A DNA stretch of 64,000 nt from Rhodeus uyekii (taxonomy: Eukaryota; Chordata; Actinopteri; Cypriniformes; Acheilognathidae): NCBI GenBank assembly GCA_037043235.1, contig JAWRVZ010000014.1, forward strand, positions 806,001-870,000, written 5' to 3'. Each line of letters starts with the position of its first letter. Positions within the stretch are counted from its first letter, which is position 1. Position numbers and translations under genes: made by a program. The notes under the pieces are model-generated. The model saw nothing but the letters and a program-made list of their open reading frames with translations, did no database searches and was not told where the DNA came from. Below are positions 20,196 to 30,873 of the stretch, in pieces.

Positions 20196-20630
20196 GTGTG
20201 TGTGTGTGTGTGTGTTAATATGGTCTGTATTGGTGAGGTGATTAGCTGGCACCATAAAACGTGTTGTTCTCGACAAGCCACGTCACGAACCCGTCAACCA
20301 TGTGATCAACGAAGATATGCTTCAGACTGTCTGCACTTGTGTGGAAAATTACTAGTTTTGTTTTTCTTGCTTTCTTTCTTTCTTAGCCAATCAGAATCAT
20401 TTAAACGTCATCATTGACGTAGTTAGCACCCTCTGTTAGAGTATAATTGCTGTAACAATGTTATTGTATTTGGGGCGGCCTACGAACTCCTTGTGAGACC
20501 TGAAGCTGGCTTCTGCTGATGAAACTGCAAGCTAAACTTCACTAAAATTTCTTCTATTGACTGCACTTCTGACTCCTGGTCTTCATTCAACATATCTGGT
20601 CCTCGGGTCTTAACTGTAAATTCCCCTACA
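20196..20630 (+). repeat. ERV2 3' LTR (copy B), distal part
   Basis: Continues from 15019 across the gypsy insertion and ends CCCTACA at 20630. It matches 8290-8715 with very few differences (for example one A/G near 20530). Confidence 0.7.
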
Positions 20631-20711
20631 ATACAGATAAAATAATGGTGTATAATCATACAGTTGAATTATGATAAAATACTTATTATTCGTGCAATAA
20701 ACACTTCAACA
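20631..20711 (-). repeat. ERV1 3' LTR, proximal part
   Basis: On the minus strand the LTR begins TGTTGAAGTGTTTATTGCAC right after the purine tract. It continues at 4494 beyond the ERV2 insertion. The terminal TGTTG pairs with CAACA at 4140-4144. Confidence 0.6.
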
Positions 20712-20727
20712 TTTCCCCCCTTTGAGG
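20712..20727 (-). promoter_or_regulatory. ERV1 polypurine tract
   Basis: The minus strand reads CTCAAAGGGGGGAAA immediately before the LTR start, the expected plus-strand primer of a retrovirus. Confidence 0.65.
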
Positions 20728-21232
20728 CTTATCAAGCCTCACTTTCATTATTCTTCATCCATAGTGTAGTTTCAAAATCCAGCCTCCTCAATTATGCTAT
20801 ACAGCGACAAATTCATGTCACTTAGTCTTATTTCCAATGACCAGATTATTGTAACTACACTCCGGAGGAGAGGTAGAACCAAACATCTCTTTTCAGAATT
20901 TTTCTTTTTCTTTCAGTTTTTTCTTTTTCTCCAAAAAGAGTAAAAGATTCAACTCTCCTTAATACACATTGTTATAAGCGTGTGCGTGCACTTTGTTCAT
21001 TCTTGCCTGTGGTTGTCACAGTTATGTAAAATACATCAAACAACAATCATGATATATATTTTAAATGTTCTATCTTGCGCTGTAGTCATCTTCTTCAACC
21101 CAGATACTTTGCGCATCGTAGAGGGTCACCGTCTGGGAGCGGTTAGCACTTACACCCAGGGTCTGGCTCATCATTATTCATCTTCTTCATCCTCATTGGA
21201 GGTACTCGAATCAATATCCAATGGTTGTACAA
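20728..21232 (-). other. ERV1 region between env and 3' LTR
   Basis: No independent frame. It probably holds the Env cytoplasmic tail and 3' untranslated region of ERV1 in decayed form. Confidence 0.35.
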
Positions 21233-22102
21233 TCAAACTTGGTTTCCCATATGAATCCTGATACTACATACTTTGGTTGCCTGCCGAACTATTTTACCAT
21301 AATTGTAACATCTCAACATTTCCATTTGATTAGTTGTGGCTTTGACTACAAGTGATCTTAAGATGGAAAATATAAAACAGAACCATAAACCCCCTATTAA
21401 TATTGCAACTCCTAAAAACATTCCTAATTAAAAAGGCCCAATTTCCCAATTTAGATCCAACCAATCCCTTATCTTATCATCTCTTCCAGCATTTTCTTTA
21501 AGCTCTATTCTTAATTATTTTATTTTAGTCATTGCTTCACTAAATTTTCCTCCCGGAGCCGTATTATTTGGTATGAAGGTACAGAACTGATCTCCAAACA
21601 TTACACATACCTTACTTTGTCTGCCAATAACCAATCCAGTACTTGTCTATTTTGCCATGTCATTTTACTTGTTGCTTGTAATTGTTCTCCTAATGCGGCT
21701 AAAGCATCATCAGTGTAATTAATAAATCTCTGCTGATTATAATAAAAATAGTTGATCCATTCTTCATTTTTGTTTGGGGTGATCCATACGAATATTGATT
21801 CAAACCCTGCTTTTACTTCATTTCTTGCTTTAAACTTATCAGGTTTACCTGTGGGTTGACCAATTGAATCTATAGTTACTTTAGTATCAGGTTTATAGAC
21901 TCTCTTAGTCTTGTTATCTTTTATCGTTTGCTCTGAATCCTATTGTGCAATGGTTACTTCTTGAATTAGTCGTGCTCTAGCACATACTCCTTTCCATCTT
22001 AAAAGTAAGAATGCTAGAAATCTATCTTTTCCACAAGCTCAAAATAAGTCTGCTACTACTTTTGTCTGATCTTCATAGAATTCTTATTAATGGTAATACT
22101 AT

Positions 22103-22439
22103 TGTCACAGTCATGTCATATCATCACTTTCCTCCTGTGTGATCCTTGTGTTCCCGTTGAGTATCACGTCAGTCACTCCCCATTGTTATTAGCGTCAGGT
22201 GTATGTCATTATTCCTATGTGTATTTAAGCCCCTATGTAATGCCTTGTCCTTGTCGATTGTTAACGATCCCATGTCTGTGTTTCCTAGTTCCGTGTCCCT
22301 CCGAGTTTCTGTTGGTTTTCCGCACAAGTGTGCCGTTTCATTTTGTATTTAAAGTGTTTTTCGTTTTTGTTATAGTAAAGAGTTTTGAGTTGATCCCTTG
22401 AGTTGTCTTCCGTGTTTGTCATCCACTATAGCTGTTACA
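22103..22439 (+). repeat. 5' LTR of gag-only element 2
   Basis: 337 bp, TGTCACAG to CTGTTACA. It carries TATTTAAG (22222-22229) and, 31 bp on, GTCGATTGTT (22253-22262). Confidence 0.87.
22222..22262 (+). promoter_or_regulatory. TATA box and predicted self-primer start
   Basis: TATTTAAG is followed after 31 bp by GTCGATTGTT, the predicted RNA 5' end. It is the exact complement of AACAATCGAC at 22441-22450. Confidence 0.6.
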
Positions 22440-22440
22440 G

Positions 22441-22450
22441 AACAATCGAC
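22441..22450 (+). promoter_or_regulatory. Putative self-priming primer-binding site
   Basis: AACAATCGAC lies one base after the LTR and complements the predicted transcript start within the LTR. Its position relative to the LTR equals that in the gypsy element at 19741-19751. Confidence 0.6.
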
Positions 22451-22475
22451 CTGGTTTGTCGCCAAAATAGACTTC

Positions 22476-23753
22476 ATGGATTCCCCTGATGTTGCCCTTC
22501 TGCTGCTGGAGCAGGGAGACCGCTCGCTGGAAGAGCACACGCAAAATTTCTTTGATCTAGCGTGCCTAACCCGCTACCCGGACGACGCGCTCTCCAGTTT
22601 CTACCGCGCCGGGCTGAGCGCGTCGTCTAAGGCACGCATTCCAGCGGGCGGTCCGGAGGAAGATTTCGCCGCCTACGTGGAGTGGGTGCTGGTACACAAC
22701 GGATCGTCATGTACCGTCGGTCAAGCCGAGGACGACGCCAGCCCCACTCCACCGCCGGAGACCAGCCATTCACCACCGTGCACGATCGACAAGATGACGT
22801 TACCAGAGCCCACCGCAGACCGTGGAGACGCCGCCGCCGCGATTGACGAGCCCAGACCGAGACAGAGGTCGGAAGGATTCATCGCCCCGGAACCCGTCCC
22901 TCAGAAGTCTGACCAGGTGCGTGAGCCGGCAATGTCAGCCATCGATGAGGGCACTTCGGTTGAGAATTGGGGCTGGTTTGCGGGACGACGTAGGGGTTGT
23001 GTTGAACTGTGTCCCCAGGCCGTTGAACTGTGTCCCCAGGCCGTTGAACTGTGTCCCCAGGCCGTTGAACTGTGTCCCGACTTCCCACCCAGCCTCCCTC
23101 TCCCACCACCACTACCCAACCAGCACTCACTCCCACCTCTGCCATTGTCCCGCGCCCCTTCACCAGCTCCCATTAACATCTGGGAGCTGCCATGTGTCGG
23201 CGGTCCACCGGCATCGACTGGAACAGAGGTTTTCTGGATTCCGCCTCCTACCTCTGTGCCAACCACTCCACCTCGGCCCGTCGACACATCGGCTCCACCA
23301 AAGACCCTCGGCCATACGACTCCACCGGGCTCCCTCGTCCCTCCGGCTCCGCCTTGGTCAGTCATCGCCTTGCCTCCGCCTTCGGCTTCGTCTGGCTCCT
23401 CCTTCCCTCCGGCTTCCCCTCTGTCCTCCGTCGCTCCGGCTCCGCCTCTGTCCTCGGTCTCTTCGGCTCCACCTCGGACGCTCGTCGCCGCGGTTCCACC
23501 TCGGTCTCCAGGGCCAGCGGTCTCGGGTGGGCTCTTCGGATCGTCGGCTCCATCTGGACCTCCTGCCGTGACGTCGTCTAAGTCGGTCGTCCCCAGGACT
23601 CCATCCACCACCCGGCCGTCGCCATGGCTCCTCCCGCCTTCGACTCCGCCCTGGGGCTTCATCCTGGCTGGTCTCTGGACCATCTTCTGGTGCCCCCTGC
23701 TCCCGGCTTCCCCCTGGCTCCTTCCACCTTCCACTCCACCCTGGACTGTTTAG
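22476..23753 (+). CDS. Gag-like protein with proline-rich tail
   Basis: I choose the Met at 22476 (MDSPDVALLLLEQGD), because the frame upstream lies in the LTR; this gives 425 residues. The first 90 residues (EQGDRSLEEHTQNFFDLACL, then FYRAGLS and FAAYVEWVL) follow the capsid pattern of sushi-type Gag. An acidic/proline linker, a 7-residue repeat (VELCPQA, about four copies, 22998-23075) and a long P/S/T-rich tail follow. No zinc knuckle or enzyme motif is present. The tail resembles that of element 3 (PSLPLP, then WELPCVGG and PPTSV). Confidence 0.65.
   Translation: MDSPDVALLLLEQGDRSLEEHTQNFFDLACLTRYPDDALSSFYRAGLSASSKARIPAGGPEEDFAAYVEWVLVHNGSSCTVGQAEDDASPTPPPETSHSPPCTIDKMTLPEPTADRGDAAAAIDEPRPRQRSEGFIAPEPVPQKSDQVREPAMSAIDEGTSVENWGWFAGRRRGCVELCPQAVELCPQAVELCPQAVELCPDFPPSLPLPPPLPNQHSLPPLPLSRAPSPAPINIWELPCVGGPPASTGTEVFWIPPPTSVPTTPPRPVDTSAPPKTLGHTTPPGSLVPPAPPWSVIALPPPSASSGSSFPPASPLSSVAPAPPLSSVSSAPPRTLVAAVPPRSPGPAVSGGLFGSSAPSGPPAVTSSKSVVPRTPSTTRPSPWLLPPSTPPWGFILAGLWTIFWCPLLPASPWLLPPSTPPWTV
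22998..23078. repeat. 21-bp tandem repeat inside gag-like ORF
   Basis: About four near-perfect copies of GTTGAACTGTGTCCCCAGGC, encoding a heptapeptide. Confidence 0.9.
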
Positions 23754-23797
23754 TGTGTTTTTTGGACTCTTGTTTCTTGTTTCATCCTCCTCCTGGT

Positions 23798-24098
23798 GAT
23801 CCTTGTGTTCCCGTTGAGTATCACGTCAGTCACTCCCCATTGTTATTAGCGTCAGGTGTATGTCATTATTCCTATGTGTATTTAAGCCCTATGTAATGCC
23901 TTGTCCTTGTCGATTGTTAACGATCCCATGTCTGTGTTTCCTAGTTCCGTGTCCCTCCGAGTTTCTGTTGGTTTTCCGCACAAGTGTGCCGTTTCATTTT
24001 GTATTTAAAGTGTTTTTCGTTTTTGTTATAGTAAAGAGTTTTGAGTTGATCCCTGCCGTTCGTGTCTTCCGTGTTTGTCATCCACTATAGCCGTTACA
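23798..24098 (+). repeat. 3' LTR of gag-only element 2 (5' end missing)
   Basis: Matches 22141-22439 with a few differences (for example a 10-bp difference near 24053) and ends CCGTTACA before the duplicated ACTAT. Confidence 0.85.
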
Positions 24099-24919
24099 AC
24101 TATAGTTTGATTTTTACTATTTTCTTCTTCTGGATTTCTTATTTCTTTTTTCCTTCTCATTTCTTGTTCCTAGAGCTTGAAGTTCTGGAGCTCTTATTTG
24201 TCTATTTGAATTCTAAGACTTTCTTCTATCTATGTTCCAAATTGTAGCACATTTTACAGTGAATCTTCCTAAATTATGTATTCAAACTTATTAAAACACT
24301 CATATTCTTGGTTATGATCAATGCTGAACCATTTTGAGACTTCTACTCTAAGGTTTGCATTTACATCCCAGTATCTACACCAGTCTCCCCAATGCGGTCT
24401 ATTTATCCTGATATGCAGAACTCCCCAAAAAAGCTAAACACTCTGCTGAACAATAAGGCATAAAATAATCATTTGTATGGCAAAAGTTCCTGTTAAATTT
24501 AACATAGGTCTCATAATCATATGGATTTTGGAACTACTATTATCTTATTTAGTTGTGATTTATCACACATTAAACAATCATTCATACCTATTTCTCTTGC
24601 TGTAAATGTACCCCATTTGTACCAATCATTATTTTGCGCTGTTTCCCACAAAATATCTTCACTGCTACTCTCACTGATTTTGTTCTCATCAACATTTCTA
24701 CGTTGCCTTGATACCGTTAGGTTATTAGTTAATTCTTGTTCTATTGGGGTTATTATTGAGTTGTTACTAGGTTTATCTGAGGGCTGAGAAGTCAATTGCA
24801 GGGAAGTCTGGGTAGTACTGAGCACAGTTTGAGCTTGACGAGAAACTTGGGTGCTGATGCTTGTACCTTGCACTTGTATTGTCTGATGCAGTAAACGTGA
24901 AGATCATCATCAGCCACAT

Positions 24920-26880
24920 TTTTGGACTTCTTTGTCGGCTTTCTATGTTTTGCTCAGCTCCTTGCTTCTCTGAGCTTTCAACATCTTGCTCCCTTTCATC
25001 TTGTGCTCTGCTTTCACGTCTTGTGCAGTGATTCAGATGATACCAGGTGGTGCTTCCTTCCTCTTGGACCGCTGTCGGTGTAGCTGTCACCACTTTGTAT
25101 GGTCCCTCTCTCCGAGGCTCATTCCACTTTCTCCTGAACACCCTCAGATACTCGTGATCACCTGGGACAACTGGACACGGTGTGTCCGTCTCCATTTCCG
25201 TCTGCTTTCTTATTTCCTACCGACATATAACTTTATGCATTGCAGTTAGTTTTCTCATATACGATCTCAACTCAAGTTGTGATTGTTCCAAAGCAGGTCC
25301 TTTGTGCAGGCCTCTACAATATTGCACAGTCATGGGTCGACCCGTAAGCATTTCATGCAGTGTTAGATGCATACTTCTGTTAGTTTGCATACGATAACTC
25401 ATTAATACAATTGTTAAAGCATCAATCCAGTTAAGTTTAGTACTTTCACAAATCTTAAGTTTGGCCTTGAGGGTAACATTTACCCTCTATACCAGGGGTG
25501 GTCAAACTTTTTGTCTCGCGGGCCACATTGGTTTCTAAAATTTGACAAAGGGGCCGGGCCAGAATAGAAGGATAGTGTGTTTGTGTGAACTAATATAAAT
25601 TAAATGTAAAAACCATTACATGAAAAGATTTGGCCTTTAACATGCACCAAAACATCAGGGTTCGTTGATAAATTGTTTTCCAAATATATTAATTTAATAA
25701 CAGTAGATAAAATCCCATTCAGTTTCAGTGGGAACAGTGTTGTTGATCTACTTTTTTTCTGACTTTTTTAAAGTCTGGAGTTATTTTTATTGTGGCGATT
25801 CTCAGGACAGATCTGAACTCCTCCCCTTCACATCATTTCTGAAACTTGTTTACGGGATTACCGTGCGACGCAGCTCTGCCTGACAGACAATTTAAATAGC
25901 GTTTGTACAGTCATTCAAATAAATTAATAATTGTATCTTAACTCTACCCAGCCAGACAAGCGCGAGCACAACGGCTATAGTAACCGGAGACGTTCTCTTT
26001 CGATAGCGGTGTTCCATCCCCTTAAGAGAGATGCAGATCAGCTGAAAAGGCACAGCGAAGAGGCACACAGCCCAACCAATGGCGACGCCGCCAGGTGTGC
26101 TCGCTCCTTATAGGTGCAGTTAAACCAATGAAACTAGACGCTGAAGGATACCAAGATTTGCATACCAGAAAGTCTGAGAAATAGGTGTCGGCTAGTTAAC
26201 TCGGCTCTGTGACGGGATTTGAAGATGTTTATGATGCTGAATGTCTGTTCACACACATAGTTGAGCCAAATAACGTCAGCATCTTCTGTGCTGAGTCTGT
26301 ACATTTGCCGTCAGAGCAGTAGCCGTCTTTTTTTTTGGAGACTGTTTGCTAGCGTAGTTGCCATGTTTTGTGGTAAAATGACGGCTGATGTTGTATTCTT
26401 TATAAACCGCTAGAGTTTCTTGGCATATCAGATATACAGCCCTAAATCAGACATCAGTGAAAAACATACTAACTGTCTACTTTTCTTCGGTCCACTCGTT
26501 TTTTCTGGTCGGCGGGCCGGATTAACTTCTACAAGGTCGCGGGCCGGATTAAAAAGCCCAACGGGCCGCATATGGCCCGCGGGCCGTAGTTTGCCCACCC
26601 CTGCTCTATACCATCCCTTGCAATTGTCAGTGATAAACGCACCCTATTTTCTGTTTTATTCTTAAATGTTTCACAACTTGTTTTACAGGTTTTTGAATAT
26701 TTGAACTTATTTCTGATGTTATTCCAAATCTAGGAATTACCTCTTTTGACAGAAATGTAATAACTATTCCTGCTCCTTCATCTGCTGATGGTGTTGCTTC
26801 CACATCTGCTAAGTCTATTATCACAAGCATTGGAGACCAATATCCTTGGTCTTTTATTTTCTTTATCACCTCCCCCCTTG
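24920..26880 (-). pseudogene. pol: ERV1 integrase remnant, split by a hAT element
   Basis: Read on the minus strand, 26869-26627 holds an integrase core piece (FLSKEVIPRFG, then CVYH). After the hAT insertion, 25402-25217 continues with MSYRMQTNRSMHLTLHEML, and 25195-24920 gives the C-terminal domain (VFRRKWNEPRREGPYKV, TTWYHLNH) typical of gamma/epsilon-like retroviruses. Substitutions and frame breaks abound. RT, RNase H and protease are missing: integrase sequence follows directly on gag-like sequence near 26880, so a large internal deletion occurred. Confidence 0.8.
25493..26603. mobile_element. Non-autonomous hAT element with perfect TSD
   Basis: The ends CAGGGGTGGTCAAACT and AGTTTGCCCACCCCTG are inverted copies. 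The flanks CTCTATAC (25485-25492) and CTCTATAC (26604-26611) are identical 8-mers. It interrupts ERV1 integrase. There is no transposase in its 1.1 kb. The right subterminal part repeats GGGCCGGATTAA and GGCCCGCGGGCC. Confidence 0.92.
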
Positions 26881-27307
26881 CGCAATGGTCAAGACCATGC
26901 GCATCTTAAATGACGATGTTTAAAATAGCTCTTAGTTGATTTTAAGGCAATGGTTCAAGTGTCACTTCTGCTGATCAATTCACAATCCTCCTTTGAGATC
27001 AGCGCACACTCACTGTTCCTTATTTTTTAACCATCCTGGAAACCTTTTCTGGAGTTGAACTGGTGTCACCTGTGAATGAGATTTTCACTATTTTTGTTAG
27101 TGATAACCTCTGCTCATCTGGCTCATTGCCCTTCTTAGTGACCTGTGGAAAGTTCATGTGGGCTGAATGCTGTCCTGATCCCTTTTTGAGGCTCTTCTGC
27201 TTTCTTACCAGCAGAGTTTAATCCCTTATTACTTATATTATCTTTCTCACAGATTAGTGATTTACATTTTTTCAACAATAAATTTGCCATTTTATCCTTT
27301 ACAATTA

Positions 27308-28870
27308 CAGGGAGTGCAGAATTATTAGGCAAGTTGTATTTTTGAGGATTAATTTTATTATTGAACAACAATCATGTTCTCACTGAACACAAAAAACTCA
27401 TTAATATCAAAGCTGAATATTTTTGTATCAATATTTTAAGTAGTTTTTAGTTTTAGCTATTTTAGGGGGATATCTGTGTGTGCAGGTGACTATTACTGTG
27501 CATAATTATTAGGCAACTTAACAAAAAACAAATTTATACCCATTTCAATTATTTATTTTTACCAGTGAAACCAATATAACATCTCAACATTCACAACTAT
27601 ACATTTCTGACATTCAAAAACCAAACAAAAACAAATCAGTGACCAATATAGCCACCTTTCTTTGCAAGGACACTCAAAAGCCTGCCATCCATGGATTCTG
27701 TCAGTGTTTTGATCTGTTCACCATCAACATTGCGTGCAGCAGCAACCACAGCCTCCCAGACACTGTTCAGAGAGGTGTACTGTTTTCCCTCCTTGTAAAT
27801 CGCACATTTGATGATAGACCACAGGTTCTCAATGGGGTTCAGATCAGGTGAACAAGGAGGCCATATCATTAGATTTTCTTCTTTTATACCCTTTCTTGCC
27901 AGCCACGCTGTGGAGTACTTGGACACGTGTGATGGAGCATTGTCCTGCATGAAAATCATGTTTTTCTTGAAGGATGCAGACTTCTTCCTGTACCACTGCT
28001 TGAAGAAGGTGTCTTCCAGAAACTGGCAGTAGGACTGGGAGTTGAGCTTGACTCCATCCTCAACCCGAAAAGGCCCCACAAGCTCATCTTTGATGATACC
28101 AGCCCAAACCAGTACTCCACCTCCACCTTGCTGGCGTCTGAGTCGGACTGGAGCTCTCTGCCCTTTACCAATCCAGCCACGGGCCCATCCATCTGGCCCA
28201 TCAAGACTCACTCTCATTTCATCAGTCCATAAAACCTTAGAAAAATCAGTCTTGAGATATTTCTTGGCCCAGTCTTGACGTTTCAGCTTGTGTGTCTTGT
28301 TCAGTGGTGGTCGACTTTCTGCCTTTCTTACCTTGGCCATGTCTCTGAGTATTGCACACCTTGTGCTTTTGGGCACTCCAGTGATGTTGCAGCTCTGAAA
28401 TATGGCCAAACTGGTGGCAAGTGGCATCTTGGCAGCTGCACGCTTGACTTTTCTCAGTTCACGGGCAGTTATTTTGCGCCTTGGTTTTTCCGCACGCTTC
28501 TTGCGACCCTGTTGACTATTTTGAATGAAACGCTTGATTGTTCGATGATCACGCTTCAGAAGCTTGGCTATTTTAAGACTGCTGCATCCCTCTGCAATAT
28601 ATCTCACTATTTTTGACTTTTCTGAGCCTGTCAAGTCCTTCTTTTGACCCATTTTGCCAAAGGAAAGGAAGTTGCCTAATAATTATGCACACCTGATATA
28701 GGGTGTTGATGTCATTAGACCACACCCCTTCTCATTACAGAGATGCACATCACCTAATATGCTTCATTGGTAGTAGGCTTTCCAGCCTATACAGCTTGGA
28801 GTAAGACAACATGCATAACGAGGATGATGTGGTCAAAATACTAATTTGCCTAATAATTCTGCACTCCCTG
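27308..28870 (-). mobile_element. Tc1/mariner element, DD37E type
   Basis: 1563 bp flanked by TA. The outer 25 bp of both ends (CAGGGAGTGCAGAATTATTA and on) are identical inverted repeats. A second inverted pair (TGTGCATAATTATTAGGCAA, 27497-27517 and 28671-28691) lies about 190 bp inside, the IR/DR layout in which each end has two transposase sites. The transposase frame is full length. It sits within ERV1 gag-like sequence. Confidence 0.95.
27636..28652 (-). CDS. Tc1/mariner transposase, intact, DD37E
   Basis: 338 residues, the full length of the family. The N-terminal paired-type helix-turn-helix region spans about 10-110, with a basic hook (GRKKRAEKPRRK, 49-60). The catalytic core has D144 (WTDE), a glycine-rich loop (QQGGGGVLVW, 174-183), D237 (MQDNAPSH) and E275 (NPIENLW). 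There are 37 residues between the second Asp and the Glu, so DD37E rather than the DD34E of Sleeping Beauty-like elements. This spacing and the TIR sequence fit the vertebrate DD37E group known as Traveler/TRT (from memory). No stop or frameshift is visible; activity is possible but untested. Confidence 0.93.
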   Translation of the reverse strand: MGQKKDLTGSEKSKIVRYIAEGCSSLKIAKLLKRDHRTIKRFIQNSQQGRKKRAEKPRRKITARELRKVKRAAAKMPLATSLAIFQSCNITGVPKSTRCAILRDMAKVRKAESRPPLNKTHKLKRQDWAKKYLKTDFSKVLWTDEMRVSLDGPDGWARGWIGKGQRAPVRLRRQQGGGGVLVWAGIIKDELVGPFRVEDGVKLNSQSYCQFLEDTFFKQWYRKKSASFKKNMIFMQDNAPSHVSKYSTAWLARKGIKEENLMIWPPCSPDLNPIENLWSIIKCAIYKEGKQYTSLNSVWEAVVAAARNVDGEQIKTLTESMDGRLLSVLAKKGGYIGH

Positions 28871-28872
28871 TA

Positions 28873-29817
28873 GTGAAGTCAACTTACTTACTTCATTGTC
28901 TAAAGTTTCACTATCATCTTATAATTTCTTAGGTCTTTTGAAAACACTCAACCCTCTTTGTTCAAGTTAATAGTTACGAGGCAACATTTGATACTTTTAA
29001 CACAAAATCAGCTCCTTCGTGATATTCTGTAAAGGAAAAATAAAAGTTATTCACTGCGCAAATGTGGCACTTTTGTTTCTTTCAGCCACAACAATATTGA
29101 CCTAGGTTTTGACCAGGAATCTTAATCCAATTTATCCATGGTCATTATTTTACCTGGGCATAATTTGCCCTGTGGGCCCACATATCAAAATTGAAATACA
29201 GCTGTTTTGGCAAAATGTTTGATTTGCCTTAGTGTCTTTTCAGACACCATGTCTCACTCCATTCATGCTCATCCACACTCACGATTGCCATCATATCCTC
29301 TTTGATTCTGCTCCCCTGGTTTCAATCTAAATGGGAAACATACAAGTTTAGGTCCAAACACAATTTGTCAAACATTTCTGAATCTAGGCACTACACTTCA
29401 TTTTAGACTTCAACGAACCTTTCTTTTTCTCTTTTTTCTGCTTTCTCATAATTTACAATTGTAGGCCTAAGCATAGTACATTTTTCTCATGCAATTTATT
29501 ATTCATCTAATTAAGATTTTTCCTATTATTTTTGTTACTTCTCATGAGCATATTCTATTTTTTGAATAAGAAAATTGAAGATCTCTACATAATCATGGAT
29601 CCATGGACAACAACATTTCCTTCTCATTACCCCAGCGATGACAGCATTCCTGATTTCATGAATTTGGAATTTAGTTATTTATTATTTTATTCATTTATCT
29701 AGTTCTAGAAAATTACCATTAAACAAGATGGAGTGACCAGTAAAGGTATTTTTCTAACCATACTTCTTCTTATGATGATCTTGTAACAATGTTTTCTTTG
29801 TCGGAAATATAATACTA
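28873..29817 (-). other. Probable decayed ERV1 gag region
   Basis: Across the Tc1 element, minus-strand coding pieces on both sides (27135-27305 and about 28880-29350) look like one lysine-rich retroviral region broken by stops. Assignment to gag rests only on its position upstream of integrase. Nothing else was found up to the next element. Confidence 0.35.
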
Positions 29818-29819
29818 TA

Positions 29820-30871
<1,052 letters not shown>

Positions 30872-30873
30872 TA

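Larger units (their letters stand above)
4495..20630 (+). mobile_element. ERV2: LTR element with tRNA-Ala PBS (composite)
   Basis: Two near-identical LTR copies in the same orientation bound this span: copy A (4495-4526 plus 8020-8715) and copy B (about 14785-15019 plus 20196-20630). The copy A LTR is followed by a primer-binding site for tRNA-Ala at 8721-8738 and a consensus splice donor (CAG/GTGAGT) at 9411-9419. No gag, pol or env was recognised in the roughly 6-kb interior, so this may be a non-coding derivative of a larger element. Three later or carried elements lie inside: a gag-only element in LTR A, a LINE fragment in the interior, and a gypsy in LTR B. A third copy of the 5' half is at 57585-61109. 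Confidence 0.6.
22103..24098 (+). mobile_element. Gag-only LTR retrotransposon 2
   Basis: LTRs at 22103-22439 and about 23798-24098 enclose one ORF. Perfect ACTAT duplications (22098-22102, 24099-24103) mark the insertion into ERV1 env. The 3' LTR lacks its first 35-40 bp, with unrelated sequence (about 23750-23797) at the junction. There are no enzyme domains. Ends TGTCACAGTCATGTCA match those of element 3 (38684-40448) and the solo LTR at 41842, so these form one family. Confidence 0.87.
21233..24919 (-). pseudogene. env: ERV1 Env remnant, split by an LTR element
   Basis: The surface-subunit start lies at about 24919, a Met with a short hydrophobic leader directly downstream of, and in frame with, the integrase C terminus. 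The frame then shifts; the next part (24517-24873) holds a basic RQRR cluster and a WYKWGTFTAR stretch with CLMC. After the insertion at 22103-24098 the transmembrane subunit follows. It has a heptad-rich helix, a disulfide loop of the CX6CC type in which the middle Cys is now Phe (near 21640), and a hydrophobic anchor at 21233-21421 (GVAILIGGLWF). Stops and frameshifts make it non-functional. The layout is that of gamma/epsilon-like fish retroviruses. Confidence 0.7.

Noticed and set aside
22998..23078. CRISPR-like array
   Set aside because: The units are directly adjacent without spacers and encode an in-frame peptide repeat in a eukaryotic retroelement.
22822..23734. Several long frames on both strands overlapping the gag-like ORF
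   Set aside because: They are shadows of the proline-rich, GC-rich repeat region; only the plus-strand frame from 22476 has a capsid-like start and the right position after the LTR.
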